Assembly: GCF_028657945.1 (NCBI RefSeq)
Contig: NZ_CP059693.1
Span: 3,658,001-3,722,000 of the forward strand
Length of the DNA stretch: 64,000 nt
Reading direction: 5' to 3'
From: Thalassomonas haliotis
GTDB lineage: Bacteria; Pseudomonadota; Gammaproteobacteria; Enterobacterales; Alteromonadaceae
The notes under the pieces: model-generated
Seen by the model: the letters and a program-made list of their open reading frames with translations, nothing else
Database searches by the model: none
Told to the model about the DNA's origin: nothing
Position numbers and translations under genes: made by a program
Shown: one piece after another, positions 52,739 through 60,540 of the stretch
How positions within the stretch are numbered: the first letter of the stretch is position 1
Layout of the letters: the number at the start of each line of letters is the position of its first letter

Positions 52739-52770
52739 AGCTGCTGCGCCTTGGCATTTACGCAGCAGCT
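52739..52770 (+). terminator. Hairpin at the end of repeat copy 2
   Basis: The same perfect 10-bp stem as at 46036-46067 (AGCTGCTGCG with CGCAGCAGCT), 25 bp after the SymE-like stop. Confidence 0.6.
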
Positions 52771-52981
52771 ATTCCCCCTTAAAAGAGCTACCGCCAGCTT
52801 GAACGTGAGTTTTGGTAATGCACATTATGGGTGATGAGTTCTGTTACTTTTATTAAAAAGCACATCAAAATAAAAATAGGCCTGTTAAGCGGTCAATTTA
52901 ATATTTCTCCCGTTCTATCGATTAACTATAATTGTCATACGCATAATTTCTATGCCGGTAGTATTGGCAGAGGAGTAAGTC

Positions 52982-53749
52982 ATGTTTCTGTTACAGAAGA
53001 GAGGGAAAAGGAGCTTCCACAATCCAGCTAATCGTACTCCAGGTAGAATAAATGTTATTCCGCATATCAATAAAAGCCGTGTAGCAATTCGAAATATTCT
53101 CACTGACACCAGCTTGCCAATGGATGAAGAGAGCAAGCTGGCAAGATATCGAACCCGCGCTTTTATAGACCCGAGCAAGCCTGATTCAATGAATCAGAAT
53201 TTCTCGGGAGCTAGCCTGCCTAGCTCCGACAAAATTGGCAGAGAAGAGCCTGAAGGCCAAGATCAAAATACATCATTGACCAGCATGTCAAAGTTTACAA
53301 AATCGCCAACTCAAAAAGGATTGTCGATTGAGGTAGAGGGGGAAGGTCTTTATTCATCCTCTGATTACCCAAGTGGTTTTCGTTGGACGCAAACCATTGA
53401 TACCAATGCGCCATTAGGCGGTACAACAACCCCTTATGTGGACCCACGCCCAAACGATGATAGCAAGCCTTTTTATTGGACCGATGCGGAGCATGCTAGC
53501 AGCCCTTCCACCTTTACAGATAAACCGTGGCGCCCTGTACCGGCATCCGGAACAACGTGGTGGACGGCAACGTTGGCTTTAAATGGTGTCGATGATGTGA
53601 AAAAAGAAGTCACGGCGTTTGACGCAATCTCTTATGGTTTTACCCTGGATAGTGCCGGTACAGTCACCCTTGTTCAGCCAACATCCGTCTCCTTAACAAA
53701 ACACAATAGCGTTTTGTCTTCTGAGTTTGCATCATGGACCTTTAGTTAA
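52982..53749 (+). CDS. Protein of unknown function in the effector mosaic
   Basis: A 255-residue frame with GAGGAG upstream of its ATG. The N-terminal ~100 residues are basic and low in structure; the rest is beta-rich, with GLSIEVEGEGLYSSSDYPSGFRW, PFYWTDAEHA, GTTWWTATLAL and FDAISYGFTLDSAGTV. A similar arrangement occurs, in my recollection, in proteins linked to contractile injection systems, but I cannot name the family. It lies in a ~1.1-kb block that separates the second 749-bp repeat from the second 35-bp repeat, so it may have been inserted. No immunity-like partner follows. Confidence 0.55.
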   Translation: MFLLQKRGKRSFHNPANRTPGRINVIPHINKSRVAIRNILTDTSLPMDEESKLARYRTRAFIDPSKPDSMNQNFSGASLPSSDKIGREEPEGQDQNTSLTSMSKFTKSPTQKGLSIEVEGEGLYSSSDYPSGFRWTQTIDTNAPLGGTTTPYVDPRPNDDSKPFYWTDAEHASSPSTFTDKPWRPVPASGTTWWTATLALNGVDDVKKEVTAFDAISYGFTLDSAGTVTLVQPTSVSLTKHNSVLSSEFASWTFS

Positions 53750-53890
53750 AGAAAAGGTGGTTATTACAATGAAACCACACAGGGAGAGTCACCCATTAGC
53801 ATTCTCCGATCAACTAGGTATGCTATCTCCCTTACGCTTCTAAACCAGATAACGGCTTAGGAACAGAGGCAGGGAGGATCAGGGCTTTAA

Positions 53891-53925
53891 TTTTGCAATA
53901 ACTTAAAATTCACTTATTAAATCAT
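53891..53925. repeat. 35-bp direct repeat, copy 2
   Basis: Matches 46153-46187 with two mismatches, ending in TTAAATCAT. It marks the right-hand end of the duplicated context. Confidence 0.7.
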
Positions 53926-53991
53926 CGAAAAAAGAATAATGAATTACTCCCCCTGTCTGGCTTTATGTTTTTAACCATTTAAAGGAATACA

Positions 53992-54557
53992 ATGAAAAAC
54001 TTAACAGTAGAGGGATCTCCATTAAAGGAATAACCACCGCGACTGCATTGTGTCTGGCCAGCTGCAACCATAGAGACAAGGGGAAACTGGGAGCTGCTTT
54101 CGGGTGTAGCCCTTGGTGGTGTTGTATTTGCACGAAACTCTACCTTTCTTGCCTTTGTTCAAAGCTCGCCTCCGGGAGCTTTGATATGGCTCCCAAAGAG
54201 GTTTTTAGCTACGACTTAAGCAGTGGGGAGAATATGGTTGATATGACCTTCACTGATTATTCAGCCTTCACTTCCACTGATATGATTGATTTTTTGTTCC
54301 GTTTTAGAGCAGGGACAATTATCCATAACTCCATTGGATCTGACAGAGCATATTTTGCAAATGCCTCCAATACCGGCGCCTGGGGGAAAATAGTTGCAAC
54401 TTATAGCCATGAACCAGCACCAGAGCCGGGTGCTTTAGCTCTTTTGGCTGCTGGATTGTTCGGTATTGGTTTACGCCGTAAACGGGGTAAGTATTTTCCA
54501 GTCAGGTGTTATGCTTTAACATTGCTATCAGACAAGCACCTTAGGAATAAAAACTGA
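53992..54557 (+). pseudogene. Frameshifted PEP-CTERM protein gene
   Basis: An ATG at 53992 behind AAAGGAA opens a 13-codon frame and stops; the signal-peptide-like continuation (GISIKGITTATALCLAS) is in the next frame. The following 50 codons make sense only in a third frame (TRGNWELLSGVALGGVVFARNS), then the frame beginning at 54048 resumes with SYDLSSGENMVDMTFTDYS and ends in a PEP-CTERM tail (PAPEPGALALLAAGLFGIGLRRKR). At least two frameshifts are needed, so it is not functional unless sequencing errors are involved. Confidence 0.75.
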
Positions 54558-54844
54558 ACATCCCCACGTCAATTGAAGTCGTGCCCTGCTTTAAGTAAGC
54601 TTAGCTCTCAACCAATATCAAACCAATATCAAACCAATATCAAACCAATACATATCACCACTGTGCTGTGTGCCCTATTACCAGCCGCCATTAAGCAACT
54701 TTTTCTCAAGCGCAGTGAGACATTTCCCCCCTTAAGCACACTAGGCTAGTAAATCTTTTAGGCAATACAAGGACAAAACTGCTGTCAGGACGACCCAGTT
54801 ACCCGCACTCACTGGTCCTATGGCCATAAACAAGGGGAATAAAA
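54558..54844. other. Intergenic region with tandem repeats
   Basis: About 285 bp with no ORF. It contains the 11-bp tandem repeat described separately and marks the return from the accessory segment to ordinary sequence. AAGGGGA at its end is the ribosome binding site of the next gene. Confidence 0.45.
54610..54653. repeat. 11-bp tandem repeat, four units
   Basis: AACCAATATCA is repeated three times exactly (54610-54642), followed by a fourth unit with changes at its end (54643-54653). One helical turn per unit; no function is evident. Confidence 0.9.
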
Positions 54845-55222
54845 ATGATAAACATCTATCTGGTCATCATCTTATGTGGGCTGTTACTGGCCAATGCCGG
54901 CTTTTTTTGTGGGCATCACGGCCTGCTGCACCGGGGGAAACAATTAACCGCCACGGCCAAACAACAAATAACGGCTTTACCAGCAAATACCGGAAAAGAC
55001 AAACTGACTGAGCTTGAAAACCGCCTTGAGCAGCTGGCACAGGAATTAACCGGCGTCAGTAAAACCGTAAACAGGTTGAGCAAAACCCTTCACAGCAAGA
55101 AGCTGCAAAACTCACCGGGAGATAAAACAAACAAGCAGCCCGGGTTAACAACAACAGCCATTAGCGCCAATAAAGCTTTTACTGCCCCGGCCAGAGTGCC
55201 ATTTGTCATAAACACGCGATAA
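54845..55222 (+). CDS. Small membrane-anchored coiled-coil protein
   Basis: A 125-residue protein with one N-terminal membrane segment (about 4-21), then a coiled coil (about 50-82, LENRLEQLAQELTGVSKTVNRLSKTL) and a flexible polar tail. AAGGGGA lies before the ATG. It was not recognised as any known family. It precedes the thermostable-hemolysin gene by ~120 bp, but the operator between them suggests separate transcription. Confidence 0.65.
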   Translation: MINIYLVIILCGLLLANAGFFCGHHGLLHRGKQLTATAKQQITALPANTGKDKLTELENRLEQLAQELTGVSKTVNRLSKTLHSKKLQNSPGDKTNKQPGLTTTAISANKAFTAPARVPFVINTR

Positions 55223-55275
55223 GATAAGGCCATTTCCCCGCAATATTCACTCTTTATGCACAACTTTAACCTTTC

Positions 55276-55294
55276 TTAAGATTTCATTAAGATT
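55276..55294 (+). promoter_or_regulatory. PmrA/QseB-type direct-repeat operator upstream of the thermostable hemolysin gene
   Basis: TTAAGATT, TCA, TTAAGATT: identical half sites and spacing to the operator at 11744-11762. A -10-like TATATT lies at 55302-55307, so the repeat takes the place of the -35 element, the arrangement of activator-dependent promoters of OmpR-type regulators. The gene starts 46 bp downstream. Confidence 0.72.
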
Positions 55295-55340
55295 CGCTTT
55301 ATATATTGAATTCAAGCAAGCAGACCTCGGAGTACAATAT

Positions 55341-56033
55341 ATGCTAAATACCACACCAGCCGTTACCGGTGAACGAAGTGAAAAACGTCAAGACAGCCCT
55401 TCCCTGCCTTTTACCGCCGAGCTGATCACGCGGGCAAACAGCGGGCGCAATGAAGTGGAGCGTTTTATCAGCGAAGGCTTCAAACAGGCCTATGATGCAC
55501 AAATCGATAATTTCTTACCGGCAATAATCACCATTAAAAGAAAGGGGGATATCAAAGCGGCCCTGGGAATAAGGAGCGCCCGAACTCCGCTTTTTATTGA
55601 GCAATACAGTAAAACGCCGGTACAAGAGCTGGCCTACTTCAAAAAAAATAGCATCAAGCGCTCAAGCATTGCCGAAATCGGCAATCTGTACAGCAGTTCT
55701 TCAAGGTTTACTATCTCGCTATTTTTAACTATGGGAGTATCTTTGTACTTAAACGGCTATTCGCATTTGGTGTTTGCCGGTACTAAACAAGTGGTGGAAC
55801 TGTTAAATTCTACCGGCAGCGAAACGCATTTTTTGTGTCATGCCGATAAAAATGCCCTGCAAAGCGAGCAAAACAGCTGGGGCAGTTATTATCAGGCAGA
55901 GCCAGAGGTGGTGGCCGTCGACTTATTCCAGATAATGTGCGTAATTGATAAGAATGCCAAATATTCCGCCATGTTTAACCAGCAAACGCCACAAATCGCG
56001 GCATTAAAGGAGCAAATGTTCGGAAGTCTATAA
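55341..56033 (+). CDS. Thermostable hemolysin family protein
   Basis: A 230-residue cytosolic-looking protein without a signal peptide. It matches the thermostable hemolysin (T_hemolysin) family of Vibrio and relatives: VERFISEGFKQAYDAQIDNFLPAIITI, PLFIEQYSKTPVQEL, IAEIGNLYSSSS, LVFAGTKQVVELL and SWGSYYQAEPEV. Despite the name the family's biochemical role is unclear; the lack of an export signal argues against a classical hemolysin and the fold may be acyltransferase-like. CGGAG precedes the ATG. In other marine bacteria I recall it beside AMP-ligase/TenA-like/SDR genes; here a shared operator links it to the same gene set 43 kb away. Confidence 0.85.
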   Translation: MLNTTPAVTGERSEKRQDSPSLPFTAELITRANSGRNEVERFISEGFKQAYDAQIDNFLPAIITIKRKGDIKAALGIRSARTPLFIEQYSKTPVQELAYFKKNSIKRSSIAEIGNLYSSSSRFTISLFLTMGVSLYLNGYSHLVFAGTKQVVELLNSTGSETHFLCHADKNALQSEQNSWGSYYQAEPEVVAVDLFQIMCVIDKNAKYSAMFNQQTPQIAALKEQMFGSL

Positions 56034-56244
56034 AGCCTTTATTTTTGAAGCACATCTTAAACAAGCTTTCAACCGGCACCAAAAACACAGGTGCCGGATC
56101 AGCCCTGCCATACCAGCGCTTTCAGGCTGAAAATAGACAAACCTGACCGTTTCGTATGAACGAAAAGCCAAGCCCCCATTCATGGCTTTAGCTGCTTGCT
56201 ACGTGTTAACATAACCGCCCTTTAGCTAACATATTTTATTTTTT

Positions 56245-56721
56245 ATGCTTTGTCCCTGTGGTTCTGAACTTGAATTTTCCCTTTGCTGCCAGCCCATAAT
56301 CAACGGCCAAAAAACAGCTGACAGCCCGGAGCAGCTTATGCGCTCCCGCTACAGCGCCTATGCCACAGGTGAAGCCCAGTATATTTACGACACCTATGCC
56401 AAAGCCAGCCAGGCGCAGCAAAATGTAGAAGAAATCGGCCAATGGGCGGCCATGAGCAAATGGCTGTTTTTAGAAATTCATCACAGCTCGGCAATTCCGC
56501 AAAGCGCAGATGAATTGCCTGTGGTTAAATTCTCAGCCCATTACCTGCTGGGCAACAAGTATCATAAAATGACGGAAAGCTCGCGTTTTCTCCTGGAAAA
56601 CGGCCAATGGCGTTACCTTGACGGCGATGTCAGTGAGTTTGATGAAGTCAGGGAAATGAAACGTAATGAGCCTTGTCCTTGCCGCAGCAAGAAAAAGTTT
56701 AAGCAATGCTGTGGACGTTAA
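56245..56721 (+). CDS. ychJ: YchJ-family SEC-C motif protein (UPF0225)
   Basis: A 158-residue protein with an N-terminal SEC-C metal motif (MLCPCGSELEFSLCC) and a C-terminal one (EPCPCRSKKKFKQCCGR), flanking a central SNTF2-like domain (LMRSRYSAYATGEAQYIYDTY). It matches YchJ in length and layout. SEC-C motifs bind zinc; the cellular role is not established. It overlaps the convergent next gene by 23 bases at the 3' ends. Confidence 0.92.
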   Translation: MLCPCGSELEFSLCCQPIINGQKTADSPEQLMRSRYSAYATGEAQYIYDTYAKASQAQQNVEEIGQWAAMSKWLFLEIHHSSAIPQSADELPVVKFSAHYLLGNKYHKMTESSRFLLENGQWRYLDGDVSEFDEVREMKRNEPCPCRSKKKFKQCCGR

Positions 56722-57238
56722 CCAGGGAAGATTTCACAATTGAGGTTTGTACCGCATCGAGCCAGCCCTTGGCATTAAAAGCCATACGAGACAGCTGACC
56801 GGTGCCGGTTTGATGTTTTTTCTGGCAATGGGTGGTGGTATTGGTCATCACCTGGTGCGGCACATGGCTTTTGTCATCACGAAAAGCCAAAGGTTTGGGG
56901 TTGATGGCATTTTGCAGTTTTAAGCTTGCCAATTGGTTATCCTGTACCAATTCAGCCTGATTGAAGTCCTGGATCTGGGTGTCATTTTTTAACGCCAGCG
57001 GCGCTTCATCCGGCAGGTGAAATTCTTTTCTTAAGGTTTCTGTGGTGATATCGCGGGGCTGGTCTGCCACTACCGGTAAGGCAAACTGGCTGTGATCGCG
57101 AACATCTTCGGTCAACATCGCCAGCATCAACGAGAAGTCAGAGCGGCGTGCGCTATGAACGCATTCGCCGAGCTGCTCGCCTAACTGTAACTCATGAACC
57201 AGCAGATTGTTGTCGACCTTTGCTACCACAGTAACCAC
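56699..57238 (-). CDS. Conserved hypothetical protein, possibly VC2046-like
   Basis: A 179-residue cytosolic protein. The N-terminal half (VHELQLGEQLGECVHSARRSDFSLMLAMLTEDVRDHSQF) resembles, from memory, the VC2046/SO_2500 family of small gammaproteobacterial proteins of unknown function. The C-terminal half is Gln/His-rich and polar. Start is GTG at 57238 with no clear ribosome binding site. It converges with ychJ. Confidence 0.6.
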   Translation of the reverse strand: MVTVVAKVDNNLLVHELQLGEQLGECVHSARRSDFSLMLAMLTEDVRDHSQFALPVVADQPRDITTETLRKEFHLPDEAPLALKNDTQIQDFNQAELVQDNQLASLKLQNAINPKPLAFRDDKSHVPHQVMTNTTTHCQKKHQTGTGQLSRMAFNAKGWLDAVQTSIVKSSLVNVHSIA

Positions 57239-57323
57239 CCATAATTCTTTGATTACTTAGGTTATCGGTGGCTTAAAAAAAAACTTGAGGCTTTTTTTTA
57301 AAAAATTTCAATTAAATAAACGC

Positions 57324-58637
57324 TTATACCGGATTATTGCTGCAAGAAAAGCCAACACTGACTTTTCGCCCGCCCGGGATCTCGCTATTTTGATATTGCC
57401 AGTGCATCTTGGCTACAATCCGCTCCACCAGCATCAGGCCTAAACCATAGCCATAATCGGCCCCGTGATGGTCGATATCTTCCTGGCTGCGGTTAACATT
57501 GGTGATCACCACTTGCCCCTGCGATAAGGTAATGTCAATATCCCCTTCGGCGGTATATTGAAAGGCATTGCGGATAACATTATTGAGGATCAAGCGGCAG
57601 GGAGTCGCGGCAAGCTCCACTATGTGGTGATCGCAGTTAAAACTCACTTCTACCTTTTTCCCCTGCAACAGATACTGGTTATCCTCACTGAGGGTGCTCA
57701 GCATCTCGCCCAGATCCAGCGCTTGCCCCTGAACTTTTTCTTGCTGCTCGCGGCTTAGCCATAACAAGGTTTCCGTCATATGCTGCATATTGAGTACCGC
57801 CCGCTGGATACGCTCAAGCGAAGTACTGCCTTTTTGCCCCGCCAGTACCCGGGTCAGCAGCTCGGTATTGGATTTAATCACGGCGATCGGGGTTCTCAGC
57901 TCATGGCTGGAAAAACGTAAAAAGTCCTGCTCTTTTTCCAGGATGGACGCCAAACGGCAAAAGGCATTCTGTTGCTGCCGCGCTATGGTATTAAGTTCAT
58001 TAAAGGAAAAATCAGGCGGCGACTTGCTGACATCATCCAAAGTTAACGTCGCGCTCCAGTCGCCAAGGGCAGACATAGGCCGGGTCAGCCGGCTTAGGGT
58101 AAAATACACAGAAGCTAAAACCGTCAGTAAAGATGCCAGCGCCAGCGGCCAGGTCAATAATACCGTCTCTATCATCCGGGTGCGGATCTGTCCGCTGTGA
58201 TCTTCCAGGGTAATGCGGCGCACCAGGTAAAAAATGTTGCCGTCTTTAAGCGGCTCGGCCACCATAAACACCACCACCTCTTCCTGCTCCCGGGTCGAGC
58301 TGTCATTGGTTAATTTCAGATCTTGCATTTGCAGCTCAGTCACCTGCTGCAATGAGGAAAACTGTTGCTGCAGCCAGGGCGGCAATTGTTGCCAGCCCAG
58401 GTAACCATTGAAATGGATTGAACGCGGCACCTGGGGCTGCAAACCGGCATCATAGGCCCGGGAAAAACTCTGCGCTTCCATGGTCATATACATATAATTG
58501 GACTCATCCAGCCCGCGGATAAAGAACCAGTGCAGCAGCAAACTGTAACAAAGCACCACAATCAGAGCGTGGATCATCGCCACCCTGAACACATAACGGC
58601 GCAATGAGCCTTTTTTCAGCGCCTGCTTAACCTTCAT
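57324..58637 (-). CDS. Sensor histidine kinase
   Basis: About 437 residues from the ATG at 58637, which overlaps the regulator stop by 11 bases; a longer frame from 58694 is unlikely. Order: TM1 (about 15-35), a ~130-residue periplasmic sensor, TM2 (about 170-190), HAMP, HisKA with FSSHELRTPIAVIKSN and HATPase_c with NVIRNAFQYTAEG and GYGLGLMLVERI. It pairs with the regulator at 58627. The signal is unknown. Confidence 0.92.
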   Translation of the reverse strand: MKVKQALKKGSLRRYVFRVAMIHALIVVLCYSLLLHWFFIRGLDESNYMYMTMEAQSFSRAYDAGLQPQVPRSIHFNGYLGWQQLPPWLQQQFSSLQQVTELQMQDLKLTNDSSTREQEEVVVFMVAEPLKDGNIFYLVRRITLEDHSGQIRTRMIETVLLTWPLALASLLTVLASVYFTLSRLTRPMSALGDWSATLTLDDVSKSPPDFSFNELNTIARQQQNAFCRLASILEKEQDFLRFSSHELRTPIAVIKSNTELLTRVLAGQKGSTSLERIQRAVLNMQHMTETLLWLSREQQEKVQGQALDLGEMLSTLSEDNQYLLQGKKVEVSFNCDHHIVELAATPCRLILNNVIRNAFQYTAEGDIDITLSQGQVVITNVNRSQEDIDHHGADYGYGLGLMLVERIVAKMHWQYQNSEIPGGRKVSVGFSCSNNPV

Positions 58638-59316
58638 CTTGTTGCCGCAGGGCGACCCCCTGTCCCGGCACGGTATGAATAAGTTTACTTTCACCCGGGG
58701 CGTCGATTTGCTGGCGTAAATTAAATAGATGCACTTTCAGGCTGTTGCTGTCGGGTAACTCATCCCCCCATACCGCATGGCAAAGCTGATCCCGGGTGAC
58801 AATTTGCCCGGACTTGCGCACCAGGGTTTCCAGTAATATCCAGCCGGTGGGCGAGAGCTGTAACTGCCTTTGCCCGCGTTTAGCAATTTTCTGGCTGAAA
58901 TCTATGCTCAAACCATAAAGCTCGGTACTGGTGGTTTGCCCGCTACGGCGCTTGGCCAGCACATGAATACGCGCTACCAGCTCCAGCATGGCAAAAGGTT
59001 TTACCAGGTAGTCATCCGAACCCACTTTAAAGCCGGCTAGTTTATCGTCTAAGGTATCCCGGGCGGTCAGCATAAGTACCGGGGTATCTATACCCTGCTC
59101 TCTCATCTTCCGGCAAACCAGCAAACCGTCCATACGCGGCATATTGACATCAAGGATCACCATATCGTAAGACTGGGACTGGACAAGCCCCAGCCCCCGG
59201 ATACCGTTTGCTGCATGATCGCAACTGATCCCTTCCAGCTCAAGGTAATCGACCACAGTTGCCGCAAGGTCGAGGTCGTCTTCCACCAGCAGGATATTGC
59301 GTTTTACATTGTTCAC
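58627..59316 (-). CDS. OmpR-family response regulator
   Basis: A 229-residue regulator. Receiver with VEDD, phospho-acceptor Asp in ILDVNMPRMDG, LTARD and KPF; winged helix with LSPTGWILLETLVRKSGQIVTRDQLCHAVWGDELPDSNSLKVHLFNLRQQIDAPGES and TVPGQGVAL. GTG start at 59316 with GGAG 6 bases upstream. It is co-transcribed with the overlapping kinase. Targets unknown. Confidence 0.93.
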   Translation of the reverse strand: MNNVKRNILLVEDDLDLAATVVDYLELEGISCDHAANGIRGLGLVQSQSYDMVILDVNMPRMDGLLVCRKMREQGIDTPVLMLTARDTLDDKLAGFKVGSDDYLVKPFAMLELVARIHVLAKRRSGQTTSTELYGLSIDFSQKIAKRGQRQLQLSPTGWILLETLVRKSGQIVTRDQLCHAVWGDELPDSNSLKVHLFNLRQQIDAPGESKLIHTVPGQGVALRQQDEG

Positions 59317-59405
59317 GGTTTACTCCATTTCACTTTGGAAAAATGCCTGTGGTAAAGCTCAACTCCGGCACAGGTTTGCCATTATATTCAATTTCCCCGG
59401 AAAAA

Positions 59406-60218
59406 TTAATTCCAGGCATCCGGCACCAGCAAGTAACCCTGGCCGCGTACGGTTTTGATCCGAAAAGGCCTTTTAAGGTCGTCATGCAGTTTTTTCCTTA
59501 AACGGGAGACCCTGACATCAATGCTGCGGTCCAGGCCGTCATAATCACGCCCCGCCACTAACTGATAAATCACATTTCTGTCCTGCACCTCACCTGCCCG
59601 GCTCGCGAGCAGCCACAATAAGTCAAATTCCTGTCCGGTGAGTTCCAGCGCTTGCCGGTACAAATGAACCTGGCGAGATGTGCGGCATAAAGTCAACTCG
59701 CCGCAACAGACTTCCTGCGCCGGCATTGCCGTTTGCTGCTGATATTGCCACCTGAACATGGCCTTGATTTTTGCCAGCAACACCCTTAAGGCAACGGGTT
59801 TTACCACATAGGCATCAGCGCCGACCTCCAGACCGAGCACCTGATCGATATCGCTTGCTTTCGATGACAAAAACAAAAGCTGACCGTTATATTCACGGCG
59901 CAACTCCCGGCATAAGGCCAAGCCGCAATGACCCGGCAACAGGACATCCAGGATCACCAGGTCCGGCTGATAATGACTTACCTGATACTGAACATTATCT
60001 CCATGAAATTCCTGCAGGACTTCAAAACCTTCAAAGGTTAGCATCTCGGCAACCACCCGGGAGAATTGCCTGTCAGCCTGCACCAGTAAGACTTTTTTAG
60101 CCGGCATTTGCCAACGGCAGTTATAAGCAGACTTGCCTGCCAGGCTCCCCGATGTGTTTTGCGGGCTTAAATAAAGATCTGCATCCGGCTTGTTTACCGG
60201 GTAAGACTCAAGCAACAT
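59406..60218 (-). CDS. RstA-like response regulator, duplicate with altered receiver
   Basis: 270 residues, including a ~37-residue N-terminal extension not seen in its paralogue at 61956 (an internal ATG at 60107 would remove it but lacks a ribosome binding site). The receiver keeps the phospho-acceptor Asp (LVILDVLLPGHCG) and Lys (VVKPV). The acidic pocket is Q47-A48-D49 instead of the usual E-D-D, and the switch Thr is Ser (LFLSSKASD). The DNA-binding domain (GRDYDGLDRSIDVRVSRLRKKL) is like RstA. Regulation may be phosphorylation-independent. Confidence 0.9.
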   Translation of the reverse strand: MLLESYPVNKPDADLYLSPQNTSGSLAGKSAYNCRWQMPAKKVLLVQADRQFSRVVAEMLTFEGFEVLQEFHGDNVQYQVSHYQPDLVILDVLLPGHCGLALCRELRREYNGQLLFLSSKASDIDQVLGLEVGADAYVVKPVALRVLLAKIKAMFRWQYQQQTAMPAQEVCCGELTLCRTSRQVHLYRQALELTGQEFDLLWLLASRAGEVQDRNVIYQLVAGRDYDGLDRSIDVRVSRLRKKLHDDLKRPFRIKTVRGQGYLLVPDAWN

Positions 60219-60540
60219 GATTTACTCTCACTATTGTTTTTATCATCGCTAATAACGTGCCAGACAGTAAAAGGTTTACTCCAAAGAGCAATAAGCCAAA
60301 GAAAAAGGCTTAAACCAGGCACCTTATCTTCTGCAGCCAGTATAAAAGGAGCGGGGTTAAGGCAAGGTTAAGGAGGGTTAGCTGTCGGTGAAATTCAAGA
60401 ATTAAGCATAAAGGACAGGCAAACATCTCTGTTGCAGCTGCGCTACTGCCAATTTAACAAGCATAAGAAACGGTTATTTAACCCCTTATTTGTTTATGCC
60501 GTAAATCCTTTTATATTAAAAAGATCATTTTACGCTTATC

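Larger units (their letters stand above)
52022..52770 (+). repeat. 749-bp direct repeat, copy 2
   Basis: Same orientation and length as copy 1 at 45319-46067, including the SymE-like gene and terminal hairpin. The upstream ~200 bp have drifted with small changes. Recombination between the copies would delete the whole effector block. Confidence 0.88.

Noticed and set aside
52831-53031. A 66-residue rightward frame before the unknown gene at 52982
   Set aside because: No good ribosome binding site, and it runs out of frame into a better-supported gene.
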